From JAPLJU01 sp036725345 (GTDB lineage Bacteria; Desulfobacterota; Syntrophia; Syntrophales; UBA2192): 64,000 nucleotides of DNA. Below are positions 33,688 through 45,801 of this stretch, in pieces (the first letter of the stretch is position 1; every line of letters begins with the position of its first letter). Position numbers and translations under genes: made by a program. The notes under the pieces are model-generated. The model made no database searches. It was not told where the DNA came from and saw only the letters and a program-made list of their open reading frames with translations. The DNA is taken from NCBI GenBank assembly GCA_036725345.1, contig DAIMEJ010000001.1, forward strand, positions 372,001 to 436,000. The letters run 5' to 3'.

Positions 33688-35019
33688 ATGTATCAGTGCA
33701 AGACAGCCAAAGATGTTCTTAAAATCGTGAAAGAGAAGAATGTCAGCTTCATCCAATTCTGGTTCACAGATGTCCTGGGAAAGCTCAAGACCTTCAGCGT
33801 GACGCCATCGGAGCTCGAAGAGGGTCTTATCGAAGGGATGGGTTTCGACGGATCGTCGATCGAGGGGTTCGCCCGCATCGAGGAAAGCGACATGATAGCC
33901 AAACCGGACCCGACGACCTTTCAGTTGATCCCCTGGCGCCCCAGCGATCGGCCCGTGGCAAGAATGTTCTGCGACATTCTCAACCCCGACGGCACCCCGT
34001 ACGAGGGCGATTCCCGGTATGTCCTGAAGCGCATGCTCGACAAGGCTGCCAGGGATGGGTACACCTTCTACGTAGGCCCCGAACTCGAGTATTTCTATTT
34101 CGCCAACGAGCGCACACCCGAGATCCTCGATTCGGGTGGTTACTTCGACGGTCTCCCCATCGACCGGGGAACGGATCTGCGGCGCCAGACCATCTTCGCC
34201 CTCCAGCAGATGGGGATTCGCGTCGAGTACAGCCATCACGAGGTGGCGCCGAGCCAGCACGAGATCGATTTGCGTTACCTGGACGCCCTGAAAATGGCCG
34301 ACACAGTTATGACCTACCGCGTGGCCGTCAAAGAGATCGCCCGCCAGAACGGGGTTTACGCCACCTTCATGCCCAAGCCCATCTTCGGTCAGAACGGAAG
34401 CGGCATGCACGTTCACCAGTCGCTCTTCAAGGGTGATAAAAACGCCTTCTTCGATGGCAAGGACAAGTATCATCTGTCCGGTATCGCCAAGCATTACATC
34501 GCCGGGATCATGCGACACGCCCGCGAGCTGACGGCCGTCACCAACCAATGGGTAAACTCCTACAAGCGACTGGTGCCGGGCTACGAGGCGCCCGTCTACG
34601 TCGCCTGGGCCCGCCGCAACCGATCCACGATGGTCCGGGTTCCCATGTACAAACCCGGCAAGGAAAATGCCACAAGAATCGAATACCGCTCACCCGACCC
34701 GGCGTGCAACCCCTACCTGGCCTTCACCGTCATGCTGGCCGCTGGACTGAAAGGCATCGCGGGCAAGTATCCCCTGCCCGAGCCGGTTGAGCATGACGTT
34801 TTCGAGATGGACGAGAAGGCCCGTGCCAAGGCGGGGATTGCCTCCCTTCCGGGAAACCTCTTCGAAGCCCTCCAGGAGGTCCAGAAGAGCTTGATGGTCA
34901 AAGAGGCATTGGGCGACCACATCTTCAGTAAATTCATCGAGAACAAGGTGAAGGAGTGGGATCTGTATCGAATTTACGTCACGGACTTCGAACTGAAACG
35001 CTATCTGCCCATGTTGTAA
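33688..35019 (+). CDS. glnA: Glutamine synthetase type I
   Basis: This 443-residue enzyme has the GSI motifs DGSSIEGF, GPELEYF, the ATP region QNGSGMHVHQSLF and NRSTMVRVP. The length and the lack of the adenylylation insert fit GSI-alpha rather than GSI-beta. It makes glutamine from glutamate and ammonia and supplies the glutamate synthase encoded upstream, so the locus holds a complete GS-GOGAT cycle. AAGGAGG precedes the ATG. The 171-bp gap after the GOGAT genes shows no clear promoter, so read-through is possible. Confidence 0.95.
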   Translation: MYQCKTAKDVLKIVKEKNVSFIQFWFTDVLGKLKTFSVTPSELEEGLIEGMGFDGSSIEGFARIEESDMIAKPDPTTFQLIPWRPSDRPVARMFCDILNPDGTPYEGDSRYVLKRMLDKAARDGYTFYVGPELEYFYFANERTPEILDSGGYFDGLPIDRGTDLRRQTIFALQQMGIRVEYSHHEVAPSQHEIDLRYLDALKMADTVMTYRVAVKEIARQNGVYATFMPKPIFGQNGSGMHVHQSLFKGDKNAFFDGKDKYHLSGIAKHYIAGIMRHARELTAVTNQWVNSYKRLVPGYEAPVYVAWARRNRSTMVRVPMYKPGKENATRIEYRSPDPACNPYLAFTVMLAAGLKGIAGKYPLPEPVEHDVFEMDEKARAKAGIASLPGNLFEALQEVQKSLMVKEALGDHIFSKFIENKVKEWDLYRIYVTDFELKRYLPML

Positions 35020-35041
35020 CGGGAACCGTTCTCCAGATGAA

Positions 35042-35080
35042 GCGTCCTGCACGGGGGGTTCGTCCCCCTCTGCCGGACGC
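35042..35080. terminator. Strong hairpin between glnA and carA
   Basis: GCGTCC/GGACGC, GCA/TGC and GGGGG/CCCCC nest into one long stem with a GTTCGT-type loop, 23 bp after the glnA stop. No T-run follows on either strand, so it may be a processing or attenuation structure rather than an intrinsic terminator. Confidence 0.5.
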
Positions 35081-35122
35081 CCGCCGCCTACTTGCCGCCC
35101 ATCCATAGAAGAGGAACCGGAC

Positions 35123-36290
35123 TTGAGTCTGCTCAAAACAAAACCGCCTGCCGTTCTCGTCCTGGAAGACGGCAGCGTCTTCCGGGGCTTCGCCTTCGCC
35201 GGAGAGGGCGAAACCGTGGGCGAGGTCGTCTTCAACACCGGCATGACGGGCTACCAGGAGATCCTCACCGACCCCTCCTACAAAGAGCAGATCGTGACGA
35301 TGACCTACCCCCTCATCGGCAACTACGGCATCAACCCGGAGGACATGGAATCCGCCGGTATTCATCTGGAAGGTTTCATCGTCAAGGAGTACCAGCCCTT
35401 CCCGAGCAACTGGCGAAGCCGAATGACCCTGCAGGCGTTCCTGGAAAAGTTCGGCAAGATCGGGCTTGAGGGTGTGGACACCCGTGCCATCACCCGAAAG
35501 CTTCGCACCGAAGGCTCCATGCGGGGGATCCTGTCGACGGAGACCAGGGACACAGGAAGGCTCCTGGACCGCGTCCGGTCTTACCCGGGGCTTGTGGGCC
35601 GGGATCTCATCGGCTCCGTCGCATGCCGGGAGCCCTATCTCTGGAAGAACGGCACCCCCGCCCCCATCAAAAAACTCAGGCAACGAAAACAGAAAGGACG
35701 GTTCCGCGTCGTTGTCCTCGACTGCGGCGTGAAATACAACATCCTGCGGAGCCTTGAAAAGGAGGGCTGCGAAATCGTTGTCGTACCGGCGGCCACGAAG
35801 GCGGCGGACATCAACGCCTATCGCCCCGACGGGCTTTTGCTCACGAACGGTCCCGGCGATCCGGCGCCCCTGACCTACATCATCGAAACGGCCCGGGAAC
35901 TCGTAGGTAAAATCCCTATCTTCGGTATCTGCCTCGGCCACCAGATCCTCGGTCAGGCCATGGGCGGCCGGACCGCGAAGATCAAGTTCGGCCATCACGG
36001 CGTGAACCAACCGGCCAAGAACCTGAGAAGCGGGCACGTGGAGATCACCTCGCAGAACCACGGCTTCGTCGTGGTGCCGGAGACGCTCACCGGCAACCTG
36101 GAAAAGACGCACCTGAACTTGAACGATTCGACGCTCGAGGGGCTCTATCTCCCGGATCTCCAGGCCTTCAGCGTGCAGTACCATCCCGAGGCGGCGCCGG
36201 GGCCCCACGACGCGGCTTACCTCTTCAAGGAATTCATAGAGCTGATGGCCGGGGCAAAAGGGAAATCGAAGGCGAGAGGTCGTAAAGCCC

Positions 36291-36298
<8 letters not shown>
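35123..36298 (+). CDS. carA: Carbamoyl-phosphate synthase small (glutaminase) subunit
   Basis: This 391-residue protein has an N-terminal CPSase small domain (LVLEDGSVFRGFAF; NTGMTGYQEILTDPSY) and a class I glutamine amidotransferase domain with the nucleophile in GICLGHQIL and the His/Glu pair in YHPEAAPGPHD. It feeds ammonia to CarB for arginine and pyrimidine synthesis. The start is a TTG at 35123 with GAGGAA upstream. It overlaps carB by eight bases. Placement after glnA links glutamine supply to its use. Confidence 0.95.
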
Positions 36299-39500
<3,202 letters not shown>

Positions 39501-39509
39501 AGAGTGATC

Positions 39510-39525
39510 AGTGGCGAGTGGTGAG
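39510..39525. repeat. Inverted copy of the repeat at 39725-39740
   Basis: The 16 bp here are the exact reverse complement of 39725-39740 inside the 5' end of purF. The two arms are 199 bp apart and frame the carB-purF gap. Confidence 0.7.
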
Positions 39526-39684
39526 ACAGGGCTGAAGGATCGGGTAAAGGGTTGAGGGCAAAGGGTACCGGGTTTCTAGATCAGGCCTGCGGCAACGAGA
39601 CATAGGTCTAGGTTGTCAACTGTGATAGGGATGGTTATATTAATGATAGCAAGAGAAACAACTTCAGGTTTTCGGTATAATTAC

Positions 39685-41154
39685 ATGAAAACAAAAAATT
39701 ATTTATCTAACTCACCACTCACCACTCACCACTCGCCACTACCCGATAGGGATGGGCCCCGTGAGGCGTGCGGGGTTGTCGCCGTTTACGGCCACGAGCA
39801 GGCCGCGAGGCTCGCCTTCTTCGGCCTCTTCGCCCTCCAGCACCGCGGACAGGAGAGCGCGGGTATCACCACCGCCGACGGAAGCCGGGTCTATGAGTAC
39901 AAGGGGATGGGGCTTGCCTCGGAGGTCTTCTCCGAAGAGCGCCTCTCGCGCCTCAGGGGCTACATGGCCATCGGTCACGTCCGTTACTCCACCACCGGCT
40001 CCTCGATCCTGTCGAACGCTCAGCCCTTCCTCGTCCACCACGCCGGCGAACACTACGCCCTGGGTCACAACGGCAACCTGATCAACGCTCACGCCCTTCG
40101 CGCCCAGCTGGAGGAAAAAGGCTCCATCTTCCAGTCCACCATGGACAGCGAGGTTATCGTTCACCTGCTGGCCCACCACCTCCGGGAAGGTTTTGAAAAA
40201 GCCCTGGTCAAGGCGCTCGGCCGAGTAAAGGGCGCGTACAGTATCGTCCTTCTCACGAAGGACAAAGTCGTCGCCGCGCGCGACCCCCGGGGGTTCCGCC
40301 CCTTGTGCCTGGGGCGCCTCAAGGACGCCTGGATCGTCGCCTCTGAAACCTGCGCCCTGGACCTGCTCGGCGCGGCGTATGTGCGGGACGTGGATCCCGG
40401 CGAAATTGTCATTATCGACAGGAAAGGCCTCAAGAGTATCAAACCATACCGGAAGGTGAAGACATCCCACTGTGTCTTCGAACTCATCTACTTCGCGAGG
40501 CCTGACAGCCAGGTCTTCGGTCAGAACGTCTACCTGTGCAGAAAACGCCTCGGGCACCGGCTTGCCCGCGAGTACCGGCCCGACGCGGATCTCGTCATGC
40601 CCTTCCCCGACTCCGGAAATTACGCGGCTCTGGGTTACGCCGAAGAAAGCGGCATCCCCTTCGAGATGGGGATGATCCGCAATCACTACGTGGGCCGGAC
40701 CTTCATACAGCCCACGCAGGCAATCCGGGACTTCAGCGTGCGCGTGAAACTGAATCCCGTAAAGCCCCTGCTGAAGGGCAAGCGGGTTCTCATCGTCGAG
40801 GATTCCATTATCCGAGGCACTACAAGCCGCAACAGGATCCGCAACCTCCGGCAGATCGGCGTCAAGGAGGTCCACATGGCCGTGAGTTGTCCGCCGACCC
40901 GCTACCCCTGCCCTTACGGGATTGACTTTTCCTCCAGGGGGGAACTCATCGCCGCGGAAAAGGGAAGGGTCGAAGACATCGCCCGCTTCATCGGCCTCGA
41001 CTCCCTGCACTACCTGAGCCTCAAGGGAATGGTCGACGCCACAAAGACGAACTCAAAAGGCTACTGCCTTGCCTGCTATTCCGGGGATTATCCCCTTCCC
41101 CTGCCCGCCGAGCTCAATAAATTCTGCCTGGAAGAACATCTCTACTGCAGATGA
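39685..41154 (+). CDS. purF: Amidophosphoribosyltransferase
   Basis: This protein of 489 residues has an N-terminal nucleophile amidotransferase domain starting at Cys29 (REACGVVAVYGHEQAARL) and a PRPP-binding domain (VLIVEDSIIRGTTSRN). Cysteines in SCPPTRYPCP and CLACYSGDY fit the oxygen-sensitive 4Fe-4S type of B. subtilis. It starts purine synthesis. The only in-frame ATG close to Cys29 is at 39685, giving a 28-residue propeptide that must be cut off; part of it (about residues 10-19) is coded by four 7-bp repeats. No ribosome site is visible, so the start is uncertain. Confidence 0.9.
   Translation: MKTKNYLSNSPLTTHHSPLPDRDGPREACGVVAVYGHEQAARLAFFGLFALQHRGQESAGITTADGSRVYEYKGMGLASEVFSEERLSRLRGYMAIGHVRYSTTGSSILSNAQPFLVHHAGEHYALGHNGNLINAHALRAQLEEKGSIFQSTMDSEVIVHLLAHHLREGFEKALVKALGRVKGAYSIVLLTKDKVVAARDPRGFRPLCLGRLKDAWIVASETCALDLLGAAYVRDVDPGEIVIIDRKGLKSIKPYRKVKTSHCVFELIYFARPDSQVFGQNVYLCRKRLGHRLAREYRPDADLVMPFPDSGNYAALGYAEESGIPFEMGMIRNHYVGRTFIQPTQAIRDFSVRVKLNPVKPLLKGKRVLIVEDSIIRGTTSRNRIRNLRQIGVKEVHMAVSCPPTRYPCPYGIDFSSRGELIAAEKGRVEDIARFIGLDSLHYLSLKGMVDATKTNSKGYCLACYSGDYPLPLPAELNKFCLEEHLYCR
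39711..39740 (+). repeat. Tandem 7-bp repeat in the purF propeptide region
   Basis: CTCACCA is repeated three times and is followed by CTCGCCA and CT. The repeat lies inside the purF frame before the catalytic Cys and is paired with the inverted copy at 39510-39525. Confidence 0.75.
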
Positions 41155-41223
41155 TGTTCAGCCGGCACCCCGCCCTCCGACGGCATGTTTGTCTCAAAAA
41201 TCCCTTTTTGTGGAGGATGCAGA

Positions 41224-41310
41224 GTGAAAACCTTGACGGGCCTCGGTATGGTGAGACTTCTTGACGAGTGCCGGGACAGGAACGTCGCGGAGAATCGGGT
41301 TCCGGAATAG
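41224..41310 (+). CDS. Possible 28-residue ORF downstream of purF
   Basis: A GTG at 41224 is preceded by GGAGG at good spacing and opens a 28-codon frame (VKTLTGLGMVRLL...). I recognise no family, and it may be chance or the fragment of an older gene. The remaining sequence from 41155 to 41386 holds only the hairpin at 41347-41372. Confidence 0.25.
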   Translation: MKTLTGLGMVRLLDECRDRNVAENRVPE

Positions 41311-41346
41311 GCGAAAGACCGGCCCGTAACGGGAAAGCAAGTGGTC

Positions 41347-41372
41347 CCGGCCGGCCACAGGAGGCCGGCCGG
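41347..41372. other. Perfect 10-bp GC hairpin
   Basis: CCGGCCGGCC-ACAGGA-GGCCGGCCGG lies 15 bp beyond the stop of the minus-strand gene remnant. It has no T-run on either side. It may stop or stabilise transcripts of the old gene. Confidence 0.5.
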
Positions 41373-41386
41373 TGTGTCGCATTAAT

Positions 41387-41542
41387 TTATTTCACCGTAA
41401 AGGCGGTTTGGATGGTATCCGAGAGATTGTCGGATTGAATCGTGCTGACAACGACGTAAAGACCCTTTTTGGCCGACGTCGGCAGTGTCAGCGGGATGCT
41501 CGAGGTGTAGGTCCCTCCTTTGTGTACGTCGTCAAATGGTTT
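41387..41542 (-). pseudogene. 3' remnant of a gene cut by the IS3 element
   Basis: A 51-codon frame runs from the insertion edge to a TAA at 41387-41389. Its sequence (KGGTYTSSIPLTLP, then KKGLYVVVSTIQSDNL, then TIQTAFTVK) has the beta-strand look of a secreted or surface protein's last domain. No start codon is left, and the far side of the IS does not carry the rest of the gene, so the 5' part has been lost. I cannot name the family. Confidence 0.65.
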
Positions 41543-41562
41543 TGGACAGAAGGGGTCTAAAA

Positions 41563-42606
41563 TTAAGAGAAGGTTTTGGTTCTCATATAAACCACTCCAG
41601 CCGTTTCGGTAACTTTCAACCTGCCGTTTTGTTTCCTTCGTAATCGCATCGTCTTTTGTTTGATCTGCTCGCGTCTCTCAAGGATTTCATGGTCACGTCC
41701 ATAATAGACATCCGCAGGGGTGACGTTGTTCAGCGCCTCGTGATACCGGTTGTGGTTGTAATACTCCACGAAGGCGCCGATCTGCTCCTCCAGCTCCGGC
41801 GGACTGTAATAATGCTCCAGGAGAATGAGATTTTTCATGGAACGGTGATACCGCTCGATCTTCCCCTGCGTCATCGGGTGATACGGTTTGCCGCGTGTGT
41901 GGCCGATTCCCTCCCCTGCGAGATACTCACCGAGGGCTTTTGAGATATAGCAGGGGCCGTTGTCGGACAAGAGCCGGGGCCGACTGACCACCGTGACATG
42001 CCGAACGCCGGAAAACCGGATCGCAGCCTCCAGGGTTTGCTTGACATCCTCGGCCGACATGCCCCGGCACAACCGCCAGGCCAGGATAAAGCGGCTGTAG
42101 TCATCCAGGATGGTGGACAGGTAATACCACCCCCAGTGCACCACCTTGAAAAAGGTGAAATCCGTCTGCCACAACTCGTTGACCGTCTTGGTCGGCTGAG
42201 GGAACTTCTCAAGGGCGCTGACCACCGTATAGACGGGACTGGTGACCAGACCGTGGGCCTTTAAAATCCGGTACACCGTGGATTCCGAGATGTAATAACC
42301 CTGTTTGTCCGTGATGTACCACGCAAGCTCGCGGGGGGACTTCTCCGGATGCTCCAGAGCCGTTTCCACGACACGCGCCTTCTCCCTTGGAGGGATCTCG
42401 TTCCAGAACTGCTCCGGCGAGCGGGATTGGTCTTCCAGGGCATCGGGGCCGCCCTGCTCGTAGCGCTGGTACCAGTTGTAAAACGTGCTGCGGTTGATGC
42501 CCAGCTCCGAAAGGGTCTGCCGGACACTCAGGGGAGAACCCTCCACCAGCCGGATGATCTCCATCTTCTCTGCCTGACCGTACCGCATATACCGCTCCGC
42601 CCTCAT
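41563..42606 (-). CDS. IS3-family transposase OrfB (DDE integrase domain)
   Basis: This 347-residue protein has an N-terminal helix-turn-helix part (LSVRQTLSELGINRSTFYNWYQRYEQGG), an HTH_21-type region (YISESTVYRILKAHGL), and a DDE core with WQTDFTFF, LLSDNGPCY and GKIERYHRSMKN. Exactly 35 residues lie between the second Asp and the Glu, the IS3 D(35)E spacing. It carries out cutting and joining of the IS ends. Its ATG overlaps the orfA stop by four bases (ATGA), which suggests coupling rather than the common -1 frameshift fusion. Confidence 0.93.
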   Translation of the reverse strand: MRAERYMRYGQAEKMEIIRLVEGSPLSVRQTLSELGINRSTFYNWYQRYEQGGPDALEDQSRSPEQFWNEIPPREKARVVETALEHPEKSPRELAWYITDKQGYYISESTVYRILKAHGLVTSPVYTVVSALEKFPQPTKTVNELWQTDFTFFKVVHWGWYYLSTILDDYSRFILAWRLCRGMSAEDVKQTLEAAIRFSGVRHVTVVSRPRLLSDNGPCYISKALGEYLAGEGIGHTRGKPYHPMTQGKIERYHRSMKNLILLEHYYSPPELEEQIGAFVEYYNHNRYHEALNNVTPADVYYGRDHEILERREQIKQKTMRLRRKQNGRLKVTETAGVVYMRTKTFS

Positions 42607-42956
42607 TCCAGACCACTCAAGCTTTTTTTCAGGACGCGGTTCTTCAGGCTCAGCTCTGCCACCAGTTGCTTTAACTGCTCGTTTTCCCTGCGCAAATCTG
42701 ACACCTCGTCGCGGTTGGCCTCCCGGACGGTGTCACCGCTCAACTGCCGCTTGCCGGCCTCCAAAAAGGCCTTGCTCCACTTGTAGTAAATGCTCGGCGC
42801 AATCCCCTCCTTCCGGCAGAGATTGGCAATGCTGTCCTCCCCTCGCAGGCCTTCCAGGATGATCCGGATTTTCTCCTCGGAATTGAATTGACGGCGGGTC
42901 TGTCTCTTGATCTGGCGCACCACAGATTCAGGGCTCTTCCGGGCTTTAGGTTCCAT
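42603..42956 (-). CDS. IS3-family OrfA
   Basis: This 117-residue protein has a helix-turn-helix (FNSEEKIRIILEGLRGEDSIANLCRKEGI then SIYYKWSKAFLEAG) and a C-terminal leucine-zipper-like helix (DLRRENEQLKQLVAELSLKN), as in transposase OrfA proteins. It binds the IS ends and can regulate transposition. It is complete, with a basic N-terminal tail. Confidence 0.9.
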   Translation of the reverse strand: MEPKARKSPESVVRQIKRQTRRQFNSEEKIRIILEGLRGEDSIANLCRKEGIAPSIYYKWSKAFLEAGKRQLSGDTVREANRDEVSDLRRENEQLKQLVAELSLKNRVLKKSLSGLE

Positions 42957-43085
42957 CTGTCCTCTCCTTCCTCAGAATTGATTATAACCTAAAACCGTCT
43001 CTTGTTTTATCCCATCATCTGTCCACTTTCCTTTGAAACGCTACAGGTACGCTATCGTAGAACCCGAAATCAAAGGAGGTGTTTT

Positions 43086-45077
43086 ATGGCGGAAAAGAAA
43101 GTTGGTAGTCCCAGCATTGCGGACATCAAGGCTCGGATGAAGAGGGGGAAAGTCGTATCGGCTGAAGAAGCCGTTCGTGTCATCAGGGACGGGGATACGA
43201 TAGCGACCGACGGGTTCGTCGGTTGTGGTTTTGCGGAAGAGCTCGCCGTCGAGCTTGAAAAGCGTTTTCTCGAAACCGGGACACCAAAAAACCTGACACT
43301 GATTTACGCGGCAGGCCAGGGTGACGGCAAGGATAGAGGGCTCAATCATCTGGCCCATGAAGGACTGGTCAAGAGAGTGATCGGCGGCCACTGGGGACTC
43401 GCGCCGAAACTACAGAAAATGGCCTTTGCCAGCCAGATCGAGGCCTACAATCTTCCCCAGGGCGTCATCGCCCATATGTTCCGGGATATTGCCGCCAAAA
43501 GGCCCCGGACCATTACGAGGGTCGGCCTCGGCACCTTTGTCGATCCAAGGCTCGGCGGCGGTAAAATCAATCCCATCACGAAAGAGGATATCGTCGAGAT
43601 TGTCAAATTCGACGGCAATGAGTATCTTGCCTACAAAACCATACCGATTAACGTTGTCCTGTTGAGAGGAACGACAGCCGATATGGACGGGAATATCACC
43701 ATGGAAAAGGAAGCCCTCACTCTCGAGTGCCTCGCCCTTGCCATGGCGGCCAAGAACTCTGGCGGTTTCACCATTGTCCAGGTCGAAAGAATAGCCGACC
43801 GGGGCGCCCTGAACGGTAGAAATGTCAAGATACCGGGCATCCTCGTGGACTGCGTCGTCGTCTCCAAACCGGAAAACCACTGGCAGACATTTGCAACCCA
43901 GTATAACCCGTCGTTCAGCTGTGAGGTCAGGGTGCCTCTGACCCTGATTGATCCCCTGAAGATGGATGAGAGAAAAATCATCGCACGCAGGGCTGCAACG
44001 GAGCTTCGGCCCAACATGGTCGTCAACCTCGGCATCGGCATGCCGGAGGGCGTTGCCATCGTGGCCAGCGAGGAGGGTATCTTCGAATACCTGAACCTGA
44101 CGACAGAGCCCGGTACCATCGGCGGTATTCCCGCGGGCGGTTTGAATTTCGGAGCTGCCACGAACATGGACTGCTGCGTCGATCAGCCCTACCAGTTCGA
44201 CTTTTACGACGGCGGCGGTCTTGATCTCACCTGTCTGGGGATGGCCCAGATGGATAAATTCGGCAACGTGAACGTCAGCAAATTCGGGCCCAGGCTTGCC
44301 GGCGCCGGAGGTTTTATCAACATCAGTCAAAATGCGAAGAAATGCGTTTTCGTCGGCACCTTCACCGCCGGTGACACGCGTATCTCCGTTGAAGACGGAA
44401 AGCTCAACATCGTGAAGGAAGGCGGCCTGAAGAAATTCATCAACCAGGTGGAACACGTGACCTTCAGCGGAAAGACGGCCCAGATGCTCAACCAGCCCGT
44501 CCTCTACGTGACGGAAAGGTGCGTCCTCACCTTGACGCAGGAAGGGGTGGAATTGACCGAGATCGCGCCGGGTATTGATATCGAGAAAGACATCCTCGCT
44601 TATATGGATTTCAAACCCATCATCAAAAATCCGCGATTGATGGATGAGAGAATCTTCAAGATGCCACCCATGGGCCTCAAGGATGATCTCCTGAGCATCC
44701 CGATTAACGACCGCATCACCTATGATCCCCATACGAACGTTCTTTTTGTCAACTTTGAGGGGCTTGCCGTCAGGAGCCAGAAGGACATCGACGCTATCAA
44801 AAAACGGGTCGAAGATGTGTGCCGTCCGTTGGGCAAGAGAGTTCAGACCATCGTCAATTATGACAATTTCTCCATCGTGCCCGAACTCGAGGACAGCTAC
44901 AGCAGCATGGTCAAGTACGTCGTCTCAGAATTTTATATGAGCGTCACACGTTACACCACGAGCGCATTTCTGCGAATGAAACTGGGTGATGCGCTAAAGA
45001 AAAGAGATCTGGCGCCTCACATTTACGAAACCCGGGATGAGGCGAAGCTGGCCCTGGATAATCTTGGGAAAAAATAA
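43086..45077 (+). CDS. Fused acyl-CoA:acetate/3-ketoacid CoA transferase with C-terminal extension
   Basis: This 663-residue protein has a CoA-transferase alpha half (GDTIATDGFVGCGFAEELAVELE) followed by a beta half (NLGIGMPEGVAIVASEEGIFEYLNLTTEPGTIGGIP), where the Glu of TTEPG is the likely CoA-bound nucleophile. It moves CoA between short acids such as acetate and acetoacetate or butyrate. It exceeds YdiF-type enzymes (about 530 residues) by some 130 residues; this C-terminal part (SIPINDRITYDPHTNVLFVNF onward) has no motif I know. The ATG at 43086 has AAAGGAGG upstream. It starts 60 bp after the IS, which may affect its expression. Confidence 0.88.
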   Translation: MAEKKVGSPSIADIKARMKRGKVVSAEEAVRVIRDGDTIATDGFVGCGFAEELAVELEKRFLETGTPKNLTLIYAAGQGDGKDRGLNHLAHEGLVKRVIGGHWGLAPKLQKMAFASQIEAYNLPQGVIAHMFRDIAAKRPRTITRVGLGTFVDPRLGGGKINPITKEDIVEIVKFDGNEYLAYKTIPINVVLLRGTTADMDGNITMEKEALTLECLALAMAAKNSGGFTIVQVERIADRGALNGRNVKIPGILVDCVVVSKPENHWQTFATQYNPSFSCEVRVPLTLIDPLKMDERKIIARRAATELRPNMVVNLGIGMPEGVAIVASEEGIFEYLNLTTEPGTIGGIPAGGLNFGAATNMDCCVDQPYQFDFYDGGGLDLTCLGMAQMDKFGNVNVSKFGPRLAGAGGFINISQNAKKCVFVGTFTAGDTRISVEDGKLNIVKEGGLKKFINQVEHVTFSGKTAQMLNQPVLYVTERCVLTLTQEGVELTEIAPGIDIEKDILAYMDFKPIIKNPRLMDERIFKMPPMGLKDDLLSIPINDRITYDPHTNVLFVNFEGLAVRSQKDIDAIKKRVEDVCRPLGKRVQTIVNYDNFSIVPELEDSYSSMVKYVVSEFYMSVTRYTTSAFLRMKLGDALKKRDLAPHIYETRDEAKLALDNLGKK

Positions 45078-45146
45078 GAATCCCAAAGGGCCAGTGAATG
45101 CCGTTTTAAAAATACAGGACTGGGGATTTAGGCAGGAGGCCGCGGC

Positions 45147-45497
45147 ATGGTCAAAAAATTAAATATTGTGACGATCGGTCTCCTGCTGATCCTGGGTCTG
45201 CGGGTCGTCGCCCATATCGAGCCCGCCCTGTCTCTGCAATTCGCAGGCCTTTTATCCTTACTCCTCTATGGGATTCCCCTGGTCGGCGTGATCCAGCGTA
45301 AGCGCTGGGGTCCGATCATGAGCGGCGTGGTCGGCCTTCTGGACCTCGTGATGACCCTTTTTTATTTCCGGGGGTCAGGCCTGTTCACCGCGGCCATAGC
45401 AGACGGCGCCCTGATCGTCCTCTCTTACCTGGACCACAAGCAGATTGCAACGAAAGTCAGTCCGGCTGATACCGTCCACTCCAGCCCGGAAAATTGA
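45147..45497 (+). CDS. Small membrane protein of unknown function
   Basis: This 116-residue protein has three or four hydrophobic segments (IVTIGLLLILGLRVVAHI, LSLLLYGIPLVGVI, IMSGVVGLLDLVMTLFYF, LFTAAIADGALIVLSYL) and a short polar tail. I recognise no family. GGAGG lies before the ATG. It sits 69 bp after the CoA transferase and just before a strong two-way terminator, so it probably ends that operon. Confidence 0.65.
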   Translation: MVKKLNIVTIGLLLILGLRVVAHIEPALSLQFAGLLSLLLYGIPLVGVIQRKRWGPIMSGVVGLLDLVMTLFYFRGSGLFTAAIADGALIVLSYLDHKQIATKVSPADTVHSSPEN

Positions 45498-45511
45498 ACC
45501 ACAGCTTGCTC

Positions 45512-45552
45512 GATCAAAAAAAGGCCGGACTGTGACCGGCCTTTTTTTGATC
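45512..45552. terminator. Bidirectional terminator
   Basis: GATC, seven A and GGCCGG (45512-45528) pair perfectly with CCGGCC, seven T and GATC (45536-45552) around a 7-base loop. It has U-tracts on both strands and serves the plus-strand membrane protein gene and the minus-strand his operon. Confidence 0.95.
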
Positions 45553-45572
45553 CAAGTGGCGATTTTGAATCT

Positions 45573-45770
45573 CTATTTCCTGTCCTTTTCCCTTCGATCC
45601 CGGATCCGTGGCGCATAGTGCATGACCAGAAAGACGATGAAAACGAAAACGGCCGCCGCCGTGATCATGAAATCCCGGTAAACAACAATCACGGCGATCA
45701 GGATAATCCCGTAGACGATAAATCCGAGTATGGCCTTTCGCTCCTCGGTTTTTTCACTTTGATCCGGCAT
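45573..45770 (-). CDS. Small two-helix membrane protein
   Basis: This 65-residue protein has two hydrophobic segments (AILGFIVYGIILIAVIVVY; MITAAAVFVFIVFLVMHY) between a charged N-terminus and a basic tail (RIRDRREKDRK). It follows hisF by 31 bp and ends just before the shared terminator. I do not recognise a family. Its place suggests co-expression with hisHF but gives no function. Confidence 0.6.
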   Translation of the reverse strand: MPDQSEKTEERKAILGFIVYGIILIAVIVVYRDFMITAAAVFVFIVFLVMHYAPRIRDRREKDRK

Positions 45771-45801
45771 GCCCTCTCCTCAATGAAAGCCGTCCATTCG
45801 A

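Larger units (their letters stand above)
41543..43025 (-). mobile_element. IS3-family insertion sequence (about 1.48 kb)
   Basis: The ends are imperfect inverted repeats starting TGGACAGA (41543 rightward; 43025 leftward), with further matches TAAAA, AAGAGA and GGTTTT. Inside are an orfA/orfB pair on the minus strand. Both look intact, so the element may still be active. No clear target duplication is present: the flanks read GGTTT on the left and CTTTC on the right. Confidence 0.85.

Noticed and set aside
39711..39740. Short tandem repeat as a CRISPR array
   Set aside because: The units are 7 bp with no spacers.
41347..41372. GC-rich hairpin as an intrinsic terminator
   Set aside because: There is no T-run on either strand, so I listed it only as a hairpin.
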